Shown: piece after piece, positions 8,582 to 18,472 of the stretch
Layout of the letters: each line of letters begins with the position of its first letter
Position numbering within the stretch: position 1 is the first letter of the stretch
Source of the DNA: AP-15 sp963702685
Lineage (GTDB): Bacteria > Pseudomonadota > Alphaproteobacteria > ATCC43930 > CGMCC-115725
Reading direction: 5' to 3'
Assembly (NCBI GenBank): GCA_963702685.1
Contig: CAVPDQ010000020.1
Span: 186,001-250,000 of the forward strand
Length of the DNA stretch: 64,000 nt
The notes under the pieces: generated by a model
The model's input: only the letters and a program-made list of their open reading frames with translations
Database searches by the model: none
What the model was told of the DNA's origin: nothing
Position numbers and translations under genes: made by a program

Positions 8582-9574
8582 ATGAGCCTCTCGACCCAGA
8601 CCGTCCCGACCAACCTGCCGCCCGATGTGCAGCGCCAGATGTTGCGGCGGATGCTGACGATCCGGCGGTTTGAGGAGCGCGCCTCGGCGGATTACCTCGC
8701 CGGCAAGATCTACGGCGTCGTGCATTGCTATATCGGCGAGGAGGCGGTCGCGGTCGGCGTCTGCTCGGCGCTGGGCCAGGGCGACCGGATCATCTCGACG
8801 CATCGCGGCCATGGTCATTGCATCGCCAAGGGTGCGGATTTGAACCGCATGATGGCCGAGCTCTATGGGCGCCAGACCGGCTATTGCAAAGGCAAGGGCG
8901 GCTCGATGCACATTGCCGATTTCGGGATCGGCATGCTCGGCGCCAACGGCATCGTCGCCGGCGGGATCGCGATCGTCACCGGCGCCGGCCTCGCCGCGCA
9001 AATGGAAAAGAAGGGCGGGGTCGCGGTCTCGTTCTTCGGCGACGGCGCCTCGAATGCCGGGCCGTTCCATGAATGCCTCAACATCGCGGCAACCTGGAAA
9101 TTGCCGATGCTCTATGTCTGCGAAAACAACATGTGGGCGGCGAACACCGCCGCCGCCGAGACGCACGCGCTTTCCGATGTGGCGGCGCGCGCCGCCGGCT
9201 ACGGGATCCCGGGGGTCGTCGTCGACGGCAACGACATTTTTGCGGTCCATCAGGTGGCAAGCCGTGCGGTGGAGCGCGCGCGCTCGGGCGGCGGCCCAAC
9301 CTTGATCGAATGCAAAACCTATCGCTGGCGCGGCCACACCGAGCGCAGCGGCCAGCCCGACCGCCGCGACCCGGCCGAAATCGAGGCGGCGAAAGCCCGC
9401 GACCCGATCGCCCGGCTCGAACGGCAATTGCGCGCGCAGGGCGATCTCGACGACGCCGGATTGGGCGCGATGGAGCGCGACATCGTGGCCGCGCTCGACG
9501 CTGCGATCGCCTTCGCCGAGGCGAGCCCGTTCCCGACGCCGGAGCAGGCAACCGACGACGTCTTTGCCGCCTGA
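8582..9574 (+). CDS. Thiamine-diphosphate dehydrogenase E1 component, alpha subunit
   Basis: Intact 330-residue E1 alpha. It has RRMLTIRRFEERASADYLAG, the GDG...N thiamine-diphosphate motif in FFGDGASNAGPFHECLNIAA and MLYVCENNMW, and the loop YRWRGHTERSG. That loop differs from the YRYHGHS of classical pyruvate dehydrogenase and is nearer to acetoin dehydrogenase/general 2-oxoacid E1. The E1 beta gene follows after 196 bp, but no E2 (lipoyl acyltransferase) or E3 gene is in the window. The heterotetramer would decarboxylate a 2-oxoacid or cleave acetoin and pass the acyl group to an E2 encoded elsewhere. Start ATG at 8582 is preceded by GAGGGAG. Confidence 0.88.
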   Translation: MSLSTQTVPTNLPPDVQRQMLRRMLTIRRFEERASADYLAGKIYGVVHCYIGEEAVAVGVCSALGQGDRIISTHRGHGHCIAKGADLNRMMAELYGRQTGYCKGKGGSMHIADFGIGMLGANGIVAGGIAIVTGAGLAAQMEKKGGVAVSFFGDGASNAGPFHECLNIAATWKLPMLYVCENNMWAANTAAAETHALSDVAARAAGYGIPGVVVDGNDIFAVHQVASRAVERARSGGGPTLIECKTYRWRGHTERSGQPDRRDPAEIEAAKARDPIARLERQLRAQGDLDDAGLGAMERDIVAALDAAIAFAEASPFPTPEQATDDVFAA

Positions 9575-9770
9575 AATGAACGCCCTAACGCAAAGGTCGC
9601 GGAGGATGCGCAAAGAACGCGAAGGCGCTTTTTCGCGCGTGCAGTGCGTAACAATTGCCCGCAGGACCGACTGGCGCTTCGCGCCGGGAGAATGCCTTCG
9701 CGCCCCCTGCGAACCCTTCGCGTCCTCTGCGGTAAGCTTTTCTGTTTTCGCCTGACACGAGGATCGGACG
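9575..9770. repeat. Imperfect inverted repeat between the two E1 genes
   Basis: The spacer holds two diverged arms, AACGCAAAGGTCGCGGAGGA / GCGCAAAGAACGCGAAGGCG near 9590-9635 and their rough complement (CCCTTCGCGTCCTCTGCGGT) near 9713-9735. It belongs to the GCAGAGG-ACGCAAAGG class of interspersed palindromes. It could form a long mRNA hairpin within the E1 alpha-beta transcript. No coding potential is evident. Confidence 0.45.
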
Positions 9771-10749
9771 ATGCGGGAGCTGAGCTATAACGAGGCGGCG
9801 CTCGAAGCCGTTGCCGAGGAGATGCGGCGCGACCCCAAGATCTTCTACATGTCGACCGATGCGCTGCCGCCGCTGTTGCACGAATTCGGGCCCGAGCGTG
9901 TGCGGGCAACGCCGATCACCGAGGCGGCGCTGACCGGGATGGCGATCGGTGCGGCCGGCTGCGGCTTTCGCCCGATCGTCGATTGGCGGCAGGTGACGTT
10001 TTGCTTTGTCGCGATGGACCAGATCGTCAACCAGGCGGCAAAGATCCATTACATGTTCGGCGGCCAGGTCGCCTTTCCGATCCTGTTTCGCGCGGCGGTC
10101 GGCGGCGGCGGCCAGGTCGCGGCGCAGCATTCGCAATCGCCTTATTCGATGTTTATGAATGTCGCCGGGCTGAAGATGTTCCTGCCGTCGACCCCTTACG
10201 ACATCAAGGGGCTGATCAAGACCGCGATCCGCGACAACAACCCGGTCGTCTCGTTCGAATCGAGCCGGCTGATGGCGCGCAAAGGGCCGGTGCCCGAAGA
10301 GGACTACACGGTCCCGCTTCGGAAAGGCCGATGTGAAGCGCGAGGGCAGCGATGTGACCGTCGTCGCGCTCGCCTGGCTCGTGCACGAAGCCCTGGCGGC
10401 GGCCGAAGAGCTGGCGCAAGAGGGGATTTCGGTCGAAATCGTCGATCCGCGCAGCCTGGTGCCGCTCGACGCCGAGACGATCCGCCGCTCGGTGCAAAAA
10501 ACGGGGCGGCTCGTCATCGCCGACGAGGCCGGGCCGACCGCCGGCTTTTCCGCCGAAGTCGCGGCCGTCGTCAGCGAGGACATGGCGAGCTTTGCGCGGC
10601 TTCAGGCGCCGATCAAGCGGGTCTGCGCGCTCCCGGTGCCGATCCCCTACAGCCCGGTCCTCGAACGCCACGTCTTTCCCGACCGCCAGCGCATCATCGC
10701 TGCAATCCGCGACGTGCTGCGGGAAAGGCGCCCCGCCGCCGCGGCGTGA
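9771..10749 (+). CDS. Thiamine-diphosphate dehydrogenase E1 component, beta subunit, one frameshift
   Basis: Begins MRELSYNEAALEAVAEEMRR and shows E1 beta landmarks: the TPP-contacting glutamate in ATPITEAALTGMAIGAAGCG, VGGGGQVAAQHSQSPYSMFM, GLKMFLPSTPYDIKGLIKTA, and KGPVPEEDYTVPL. The second half (KREGSDVTVVALAWLVHEAL to the stop) is in a different frame; the break is at 10325-10335, where CTTCGGAAAGGCC needs one base fewer to give LRKADVK. So a single-base insertion splits an otherwise complete 325-residue protein. It pairs with the alpha subunit upstream to make the a2b2 E1 enzyme. The two-domain order (TPP/PYR domain then transketolase C-terminal domain) is normal. Confidence 0.88.
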
Positions 10750-10776
10750 GGCGCCCCCCGTCAATAACCCAATAGC

Positions 10777-11638
10777 TCAATAGCTCGGCTTGCTGGCGGA
10801 TGGCGTCAGCTGGAGCTCGTGCGTCCAGCACGAGCGGTCCTGGGTGTGCAGGTACCAGTAGGCCTCGGCGATCTTGATCGGGTTGATGATCAGGTCGCGC
10901 CGGTTCGCGTTGCGCGGCAGCTTGCGGCTGCCGGGCGAGTCGATCGAGCCGTCGATGACGATGTTGGCGACGTGCACGCCGTGCTCGGAATATTCCTCGG
11001 TCAATACCTGCGCCAAGGTGCGCATCAAGACCCGCGGGATAATAGAGCGACTGCCCGGTCATCCGCTTTTTGCCGCGCAGCGAGCTCGAATTGTTGGAAA
11101 AGAAAAACGACCCCGAGCCTTTTTTACGCATCGCCGGCAGCACTTCCTGGGCGACGAGAAAGGGCCCCCGCGCCGAGATGTGCAGCCCGGTGTCGAGCAT
11201 CTCGACCGGGACATGCTCGAGCAATTCCTTTTCGGGCGGGAGGTCGCGGCCTTCGAGATACCCGGCGTTGTAGACCAGGACCTCCGGGTCGCCGGCCTCG
11301 CGCCGGATCGTGGCGAACGCCGACGCGATCGAATCCTTCGAGACGAGGTCCAATTCGACGATCATGCCATCGCCGCCCTGCCCGCGGACCGCGGCGGCCA
11401 GCGCCGTGGCGTTGGCCTCCTTGCGCGTCGTCACCACGGTAAAAAAGCCCTCGCTCGCGAATTTCTGCGCGATCGCACCGCCGACACCCCAGCGGATGCC
11501 GATTTCGACATCGCTGTCGTCCACCGCATGGCCGTGCGCCAAGAGCGTGTTGCGCCCGTCCGACTGCCACTTCGAGGTGGCGCCGATCACGACACAAACC
11601 GGCTTGCCCTTGGTGTTCGCTTTGCGCTGCTCGCTCAT
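10777..11638 (-). CDS. SDR family oxidoreductase with an unusual cofactor-loop insertion, frameshifted
   Basis: Starts MSEQRKANTKGKPVCVVIGA. Instead of the compact TGxxxGIG loop, about 26 residues intervene between GATS and WGVGGAIAQKFASEGFFTVV, after which the short-chain dehydrogenase fold is regular: DPEVLVYNAGYLEG (NAG motif) and GSFFFSNNSSSLRGKKRMTG. The expected Tyr-x-x-x-Lys helix falls at SLYYPA, where the frame breaks near 11035; the other frame resumes with MMRTLAQVLTEEYSEHGVHV and ends WTHELQLTPSASKPSY. The catalytic lysine position seems replaced, so this is probably a divergent SDR branch. Substrate unknown. It is convergent with the E1 beta gene (28 bp gap). Confidence 0.8.
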
Positions 11639-11784
11639 TGGTGACCCTTCCCCTCCGGTTCTCAGCTGCGTGCCGCGGATCGGCAAAGCCTAACCCGCGA
11701 TCGGCGACCGGCGGAAGGGCTGCGGCGCGAGCGGCAGCTTTCGGGTCCCGGTCGAGGGCCGGGGCCGCGAACCTGGTCCGGCGG

Positions 11785-12087
11785 CTAGGCGCTATGCCTT
11801 AGCCGTTCCATTTCCTGCGCGAATTCGAGGCGCAGCTGTGCGGCTTCATCGGCAGGGAGCCAATTGGCCATGTTCGGAAAAACCATCTGCCACATCCGGG
11901 CATCGCGCTCGGGCCAAGGCATCCGCTCGGCCGAGCGCGCCGTTTCGAGCAACGCCCGCAAACGCCGGCGGACCTTTTCCGGGTCGGGCAAGTATTTCTG
12001 GGCCGGTGCCCGCAACCGGTTCTCGCCATCCCCGAACAGGCTCTCCTGCGCCGGACCATGCCCGAACAGGTCACTTCGATCCGCCAT
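11785..12087 (-). CDS. Small conserved hypothetical protein downstream of the DNA methyltransferase
   Basis: A 100-residue intact ORF, charged and mostly helical by composition: LFGHGPAQESLFGDGENRLR, KYLPDPEKVRRRLRALLETA, then MWQMVFPNMANWLPADEAAQ and LRLEFAQEMERL. The sequence has the ordered look of a real, conserved alphaproteobacterial small protein, but I assign no function. It follows the large methyltransferase gene on the same strand after about 150 bp, so it may be transcribed with it. No signal peptide or membrane segment. Confidence 0.62.
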   Translation of the reverse strand: MADRSDLFGHGPAQESLFGDGENRLRAPAQKYLPDPEKVRRRLRALLETARSAERMPWPERDARMWQMVFPNMANWLPADEAAQLRLEFAQEMERLRHSA

Positions 12088-12237
12088 CCCGGCATCATCT
12101 CCCGGCTGCCACCACTATCGGCTTGGGAACGCTATCGATCGCGATCGCCACGTCAACTCGCTCGCCGATCGGCCAAGGAAACCGCGGCGCGGCCAACAAA
12201 GCGGTGTTATTCCGTCGTGCCGAGGACGCGACTCGCG

Positions 12238-15200
12238 TCAGGCAGCATCGTACAGGGTTTCCCGGCTCAACGTCGGGCCGGCGCAGATGCGGTCGAGCAA
12301 ATCGGCCTGGGCCGGCTCCAACGCAACGAGGCGGCCAAGCACATGCAACACGTTCAGCAATTCCGTAGTGTATTCGGCGGGCCATGCGTCGGGCTGGATG
12401 TCGCCGAGCGGTGAAGGCGTGCGCCGGTCGCCGATCTGCGGACGATCCCGGTGCCGCTTGCGGTAGCTGAACCATTGCGTCAGCACATGCTTGCCCGAGA
12501 CCTCGTAGCCCCAGACTTCCGGCGGGACATTGTCGATATGCCCGCCGCCGATCCACAGGCGGCGATTGGCGGCATCGTAGGAGATCGTGTCAGGCATGTG
12601 CTCCGGGTCGGAGGGGATCGCCCCATCGGTGGGAATGAGCGGCCCGCCCTGCGCGAGGCGCGGCGGGCGCGCGGGCCGGCCGGCAGCCGGATCGGCGAAA
12701 CGCTCGCCAAAGGTGTGCAGCCAGATCACCTCGCGGCCGAGACGAATAGCCTCGTCGAACAGTGCCGGATCGCCGCTCAGCGGTATCCGCAAGCCCGGCT
12801 GGACCAGATCGGTTGCAAAGCGGGCCGTGTAAGCGGGGTTGGCCGCCACTGCGGCGAGGTAGGCGATGACATCTTCGGCGGTGACCTCCCGCCCGAAAGC
12901 TCTCGCTGAGGCGGATCAGGACAGCAGGTCGAATGTTGGGCTCGGTCGCCGCCGCATCCGCCCACAGCGGAAACGCGCGGCCTCCCCTGACCCATGGTAG
13001 TGGTGTAGATCAGGGATCAGACGCGGTAAAGGTGAACGCTGGACCGATTCGGTCGGAACTCGGTCATGTGGCGCAGTCAAATAGACCTGACTCGGCTTGT
13101 TGTCGAATGATGCGCCTTCCAGAGCGTCGGATTTGGCTGGTTCAGGAGTCTGTACGTCGGGAATAATCCACTGCCGATCGAACGAGCTGAAACCGTATCG
13201 GACTGGCGCTATAACGGCCGCTGTGTCACTCGCCACCGACATGGATCGATGCCGGGCTTCCTGAGCCGTGTAGTCTTTCGGATCGGCATGTCTTGCGTAG
13301 GTGCCTGTCGCCCGGCTTCCGCCGCGCAGATGTGGGGTGAAACAGTAGCTCCTTTTGCGTCAGGATCGTGCTCGCGAACGAGGCGTATCCCACCGGCGCG
13401 CGCAGCGAATCCTTGTCCGGTGCGATGACCCAGGTCCGGCCCGGCATCACGCCTGAGCCGTTGTAGGCAAAGAATTCGTCGAGCGCGGGGTAGGTGGCCC
13501 ATTCGCTGGTCGATGCGGGCAGGAAGGGCGCCCGCCAATCGCGCGGGCAGTCGATCCAGCCGGCGCTGTCGAGCGTCAAAGTGGAGATTGCGGCGAACTT
13601 GTCCTCGCGCCGGCCTTCGGGCAGCGAGCGGAAATGCACGCGCGCCGGCACCGCCGGGTCGCAATCGGCAAGCCGGACCGCGAGGACGATGCATACCGGC
13701 TGCTGCACCGCCTGAAACACGCGCGAGGCGACCGCGGGCTGATGGCCTTCGGGCGAGCAGTCGATGACCCAGATTTCGTCGGTGTCGCGCCGCAGATCGG
13801 CGCGCATTTTTTGAAAGCCGGGCCCGTTCAGGAAACCCGCGACGGTAATGAAGCACACGATTCCCCGTTGCGGGGTAGCCGGCGGCGTGTCGGGCGCGAC
13901 GATGCTGCCGCCAAAGACTTTCCAGGTCGCCCAGCGCCAGAAGTAGACGTAAAGGTTGCGCAGATGTTTTACATGCGCGGCGGCGCCCCATTCGACCGGC
14001 GGCAGCCAGGCCCGGAGGGGCACGACCGTGTGAGCGGTTCCGCTCTCGACCCATCCGCCAAGGCCCCGCGCCTTTTCTTTGTAGGGCGGATTGCCGATGA
14101 CCACGGTGATCGGTTCCGAGCGTTTTATCTCGTTGGCGCTCCGTCGCGATTCGGCCAGCGGCAGCAATCCGGAAGAAATGTATTCATGCTCTTCGACCGG
14201 GTTGCCGAGGGTGTTGGTCAAGAAGAGACGGAGCGCGATTGGCTCGCTCTCGGCAGTCGGCATTTTTACCAGGTCGACCACTTCGGCCATGAGCCGGAGC
14301 TGGGCCACGGCAAATGGACCGAACTGCATTTCGAAGCCGATCAGCCGGCGCAGCGCCGCACGGATCATCGCGGGGACCGCACCCTCCCCCTGTTCGTCGG
14401 CAACGGTGCCGGCGATACGCTGGAGGACGCCGAGCAGAAAAGTGCCGGTCCCCATCGCCGGGTCCGCGAGGGTCACTTCCGCCGACGCCAAGCCTTCGGC
14501 AACGCCGAACCGGCGCTCGTCGCGCAGCGCGTCATCGACGAGCCGCACCATCGCCGTGACGATTTCAGGCGGCGTGTAGTACGAGCCGGTCTTTTTTCTC
14601 AGCGCATTGTCGTAGACACTGAGGAAATGCTCGTAGAAATATAGCCAAGCCTCCGGCTCGCCCTTGCTGATCGCCGGCCAATGAACGACGTCGAGCACGC
14701 GGGTTAACGTGTTGAGCGAGGTCTTGAGCGTCGCCTGCTGATCGACATCGTCGGTCAGCACGCGGAGCGCGGTGCCGATCAGCAGGTTTGTCTGGCGCAG
14801 CAGCCTGGCAACACGATCGAGACCATCCGCAAGCTTGATTTCGCGGGCGCGCGCCATCAACAGGCCAAACGTCACCGCCTGGGCATAACCATCGGCGAAT
14901 GTCTCGTTCGAGGCATCGGGGAACAGCGTCCTGCGCCAATCCGTCGCCAAGCCGGTGAGCGAAGGGCTGCCGCGCTCGATCTGCTCGAGCACTTCGTCGC
15001 GCAATAGCCGGCAGAGGCGCGCGCTGATTTCGGCGAGCTGCGGCGCCGAGCGGGGCGGGATCGGGTCCCAGTCCAGAAAATCGGTAAACAGGGCGAGCAG
15101 GCCCCGGGGCGCACGTAACGCGGCGCCGGCGTTTTCGACCGAGCCTTCGAGCCGCACGATCTCGCCTTTGAGCTTTCCGTCCTGCCAAAGACTGAAGGAG

Positions 15201-15568
15201 TTGCCGTCGGAATAAACGAGGTTCGGCAGCAATTTGAGCTTCTGCCACTGCTCCCTGTCGTGTGGATCGTCGAATCGGCGCGGATCGGCGCCCTTGCCAG
15301 GTGCCTTCAGCTCGATAAAGCCGACCAGCAGGTTTTGCTTGGTGACCGCGAAGTCCGGGCGCGTCTTCAACTCCTGGATCGACGATTCGCCGACCAAGGC
15401 GACATTGGCAGCCCATCCGAGGGCCGAGACGATGTCCTGGACCAGCACATCGAGCGGGCCGCGGAGTTGATCCTCGGGTGAGCCAATGGCGCCGATCCCT
15501 GCGAATTTCGGCTTCAGGCTGGCACCGAAGCGGGAGACTGCTGCTCTAAGGAGGTCGGTGCTTTGCAC
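12238..15568 (-). CDS. Type ISP/IIG-like N6-adenine DNA methyltransferase with nuclease-like N-terminus, frameshifted
   Basis: A GTG at 15568 starts a 780-codon frame that, after shifts near 13330 and 12970, continues to a stop at 12238 (about 1100 residues in all). Residues 60-90 (E64, PDF 71-73, then FIELKAPGKG with E86-x-K88) resemble a PD-(D/E)xK nuclease. Residue 330 onward is the N6-methylase domain: GSYYTPPEIV (328-337), motif I DPAMGTGTFLLG (369-380), motif IV GNPPY (492-496). The C-terminal third resembles the type ISP specificity domain, with SRTYDAANRRLWIGGGH-like sequence near 12550. No helicase motifs were seen, unlike LlaGI-type ISP enzymes. It could be a single-chain restriction-modification enzyme or an orphan methylase. 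Confidence 0.82.
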
Positions 15569-15699
15569 GATACGCCGAAGATGCTAATTCCAGGCGAAAG
15601 CAGGATACCCGAAGGTAGAGCTATGCTGACGTAATCTTTCGATAAAAGGTTAATCCGCCGGGCGAGGCTGGCGGCCGGTCATTCCGACGCCGTTAATCC

Positions 15700-15905
15700 T
15701 CGGCCTCGGCTCAGGCGCCGGTCCCAGCCCGACCAGCGGCAGAGCGCTTCGCCCGGTGCCCCATAACATGCGGTCAGGGCCGAAGGCGTCGAAGACTTGG
15801 CACAGATAGGGGTGTAAGGCCGGGAACGGGTAGGTGCTCGCTCGAATAATGTGGGAACCCCGTCACCTTGACCGCCGCATTTAGGAATTTCGCCACAGCC
15901 ACGAG
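15700..15905 (-). pseudogene. C-terminal remnant of an amidohydrolase (amidohydrolase_2)
   Basis: Between the methyltransferase and the formylglycine-generating-type gene, the minus strand reads VAKFLNAAVKVTGFPHYSSE, then in a shifted frame YPFPALHPYLCQVFDAFGPD followed by RMLWGTGRSALP. This is the C-terminal barrel segment of amidohydrolase-2 proteins (xLAxxPNVxxKxSGxxxYSxxPYPFxxLxPYLxxVFDAFGPDRMLWGTD), with the catalytic Asp after GT replaced. No N-terminal metal-binding HxH part is present. The remainder of 15569-16087 shows no other gene. Confidence 0.6.
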
Positions 15906-16087
15906 CCGGGCGACGGCGGGTCATCGCGGCAGAGTCCCGTCCAGCTATCGCAAAGCCGGCCTCATCCCGCAGCGCCGAGACAATCGGCGGGGTGGGGATT
16001 ATGGTTTCCCAGTGGTTGGCGAAGCTTCGGCGCTCGGCGAAAAAGCCGGTCTCGTCGGTCCTGGCGTGCGGCGGTGGGGAGGCGGCG

Positions 16088-17029
16088 ATGCATGACGAGG
16101 ACATGGTCCGCCTGGACGGCGGCAGCTTCCGCATGGGGTCGGACCGGCATTATCCGGAGGAGGCGCCGGCCCACCGGGTCGCCGTCGGCCCGTTCCGGAT
16201 CGACCGCTGCCCGGTGACCAACCGGGAATTCGCCGAGTTTGTCGCGGCGACCGGCCACGTCACTTTTGCCGAGGTCCCGCCCGACCCGAAGGATTACCCC
16301 GGTGCCCTGCCGCACATGATCTATGCCGGCTCGCTGGTGTTCACGCCGCCGGCGCACCCGGTCGATCGGCGCGACTGGAGCCAATGGTGGCGGTTTCTCG
16401 AGGGTGCGGATTGGCGCCACCCCTATGGCCCGGACAGCCGCCTTGCCGACGCGCTGCAAGATCACCCGGTCGTGCACGTCGCCTATGCCGACGCGCTCGC
16501 TTTTGCGCGCTGGGCGGGCAAGGACTTGCCGAGCGAGGCCGAATGGGAGTTTGCCGCGCGCGGCGGTCTCGACGGCGCCGAATTTGCCTGGGGCGACGAA
16601 TTCGCGCCCGGCGGCCGGCAGATGGCCAATACCTGGCAGGGCGACTTCCCGTTGCAGAATTTGCTGCTCGACGGCTTCTCCCGCACCTCGCCGGTGGGCC
16701 GTTTCCCGGCCAACGGCTATGGCCTTTGCGACATGATCGGCAATGTCTGGGAATGGACCGCCGATTGGTATTCGCGGCGGCATCCGGCCGAAGCGGCAAA
16801 ACCGTGCTGCATCCCGGAAAATCCGCGCGGCGGCCCGGAGGCCGAAAGCTACGACCCGAATTTGCCCCGGATCAAAATCCCGCGCAAAGTATTAAAAGGC
16901 GGCTCGCATCTGTGCGCGCCTAATTATTGCCGCCGCTATCGCCCGGCCGCGCGCCACGCCGAGCCGGTCGACACCTCGACCAGCCATGTCGGCTTCCGCT
17001 GCGTCGTCCGCGAGGGAAAAACGTCGTAA
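16088..17029 (+). CDS. Formylglycine-generating enzyme family protein (SUMF1/EgtB fold)
   Basis: Intact 313-residue protein. FGE-sulfatase fold landmarks are MVRLDGGSFRMGSDRHYPEE (residues 6-25), RCPVTNREFAEFVAATGHV, VAYADALAFARWAGKDLPSE, EWEFAARGG, GLCDMIGNVWEWTADWYS (212-229), and the catalytic pair in GGSHLCAPNYCRRYRPAAR: Cys276 and Cys281, matching the two active-site cysteines of true FGE. It should therefore oxidise a sulfatase cysteine to formylglycine with copper and oxygen. No sulfatase gene is in the window. Start ATG at 16088 (GTGGGGAGGCGGCG upstream) is preferred to an upstream ATG at 15992 that adds an unrelated extension over the remnant region. Confidence 0.9.
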   Translation: MHDEDMVRLDGGSFRMGSDRHYPEEAPAHRVAVGPFRIDRCPVTNREFAEFVAATGHVTFAEVPPDPKDYPGALPHMIYAGSLVFTPPAHPVDRRDWSQWWRFLEGADWRHPYGPDSRLADALQDHPVVHVAYADALAFARWAGKDLPSEAEWEFAARGGLDGAEFAWGDEFAPGGRQMANTWQGDFPLQNLLLDGFSRTSPVGRFPANGYGLCDMIGNVWEWTADWYSRRHPAEAAKPCCIPENPRGGPEAESYDPNLPRIKIPRKVLKGGSHLCAPNYCRRYRPAARHAEPVDTSTSHVGFRCVVREGKTS

Positions 17030-17105
17030 GCCCCAAGGCGCCGAAGCCGCTCGGCGACAACGTCGCGATCGGCAGGAGCCGTTTGCGCAGGCGCAACCCG
17101 GCGTT

Positions 17106-18063
17106 TCAAATATGCAGCACCGCCTTGCCGGTAAAGTCGCGGTCGATCAGGCGGCGGGCGATTTGGCCGATCTCGGTCCAGGGCGCCTCGACCGCGATTT
17201 GCGGGCGTAATTTCTTGGCCTCGATCAGCTCGGCCAAGAGGCGCAAGCCGATCCCGGCGCGCTCGACGCTCATCAGCTCGTGAAACAACGTGAGGCCGTA
17301 GAGCCGGGTCCCGCCGGTAGAAAAAAAGTCGCGGCTTTCGATGCTGGCGGTGCCGCTTTCCGAAACGCCGAAGGTGACGCAAATGCCGTTTGGCTGCAGC
17401 ATGCCGAGCGCCGCACCCAATGCCCGGCCGCCGACCGAATCGAGGATCAGCCAGAACGGCCCATAGGGCTTGGCGGCGGCGAGCTCGCGGCCGACGACGA
17501 CGCGCTCGCCGCACCATTCGGCGACCGCGGCGCGGTGCTGCGTCGCGGCGCACATGCCCCCAGACAAAGGCGCCGGCTGCCACTGCGAGCTGGCAGGCGA
17601 GATGCCCGACCCCGCCCGAGGCGCCGTCGACCAGCACCTTGCGGCCGAGCAGCAGACCGCCCTGGCGCAGCGCATGCAATGCCGTCAGCCCGGCCACCGG
17701 CAGGGTCGCGGCCGCGGCGTCGCCGACCGCATCGGGGAGTGCCGCCACCGCGTGGCTGCGGCAATTCACCCGCTCGGCCCAGGCGCCCGAGGGCAGGAGG
17801 CCGACGACGCGGGTGCCCGGCGCGGGGCCGCTGCCATCGGCGGCTGCGGTCTCGACGACGCCGGCAAAATCCCAGCCGGGGCGCCAGCCCGCCTCGGCGG
17901 ATTGCAGCGCGCGCCGGGTTTCGCCGCGGTTCAGCGACACCGCGGTGACCCTGACGCCGACTTCGTCGCGGTCGGGGTCGCGCAGGCCGACCTCACGGAT
18001 CGCCAGCCGCTCGGGCAGCGACGGATCGACGACGACGGCGCGAACCTGCTGCGGCATGGCCAT
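17106..18063 (-). CDS. NADPH:quinone oxidoreductase-like zinc-independent MDR protein, frameshifted
   Basis: The first frame carries the N-terminal GroES-like domain (VGVRVTAVSLNRGETRRALQ, GWRPGWDFAGVVETAAADGS) and the Rossmann entry LPVAGLTALHALRQGGLLLG with VLVDGASGGVGHLACQLAVA. It breaks near 17550; the rest continues in another frame as FWLILDSVGGRALGAALGML, GICVTFGVSESGTASIESRD and ends at ARRLIDRDFTGKAVLHI. The typical structural-zinc cysteines are absent, as in quinone reductase/enoyl reductase branches. Likely a cytosolic NADPH-dependent reductase of quinones or enones. It is convergent with the formylglycine-generating-type gene (76 bp). Confidence 0.84.
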
Positions 18064-18199
18064 TCTCCTGCTATCGCAAATCAGCCCTATGAGAGTGGCA
18101 CCAATCTAACACTTGACCCACACCCTCTCTCGTCTTGCCCGCGAAAGCGGGCACCCAGGGCAACATACGCCGCGTATGTAGCCCTGGACCCCCGCTTTC

Positions 18200-18420
18200 G
18201 AGCGTGTGAAAGGATTGGCGGGGATCGGAAATAGGACGCTGCATCGGCACCGTGCGTGCTTCGAGACGCGCCCGAGGGCGCTCCTCAGCATGAGGTAAGC
18301 TGCTGATGGCATTAAGAACACACCTCATCCTGAGGAAGTCGCGAAGCGACTGTCTCGAAGGATGTGCCGCGCAGATCCAGCCGGTCTTCAATTTCTTCAC
18401 ACGCTCTTTCGCGGGAGCGA
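18200..18420. repeat. MITE/REP-like composite palindrome, copy A
   Basis: Positions 18200-18362 are nearly identical, in inverted orientation, to 29863-30061. The element begins GAGCGTGTGAAAGGATTGG and its far side holds CAATTTCTTCACACGCTC (about 18390-18407), giving approximate terminal inverted repeats of 11 or more matching bases. Inside lie the smaller palindromes CTTCGAGACGC...CTCAGCATGAGG and CCTCATCCTGAGGA. Immediately to the left (18135-18200) is a further palindrome around CCCGCGAAAGCGGGCACCCAGGGC. The 409-bp gap between flanking genes contains no gene. Confidence 0.7.
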
Positions 18421-18472
18421 CGAACAGAAAATAATGGGTGTCAAATGTCAGATCGGCACCACTGGAGCATGG

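Noticed and set aside
13634..14644. 336-codon plus-strand frame opposite the DNA methyltransferase
   Set aside because: Overlaps methylase motifs on the other strand and has no recognisable domain.
15679..16134. 151-codon minus-strand gene before the formylglycine-generating-type gene
   Set aside because: Only the segment 15700-15905 has family similarity, in another frame; the long frame itself is not coding.
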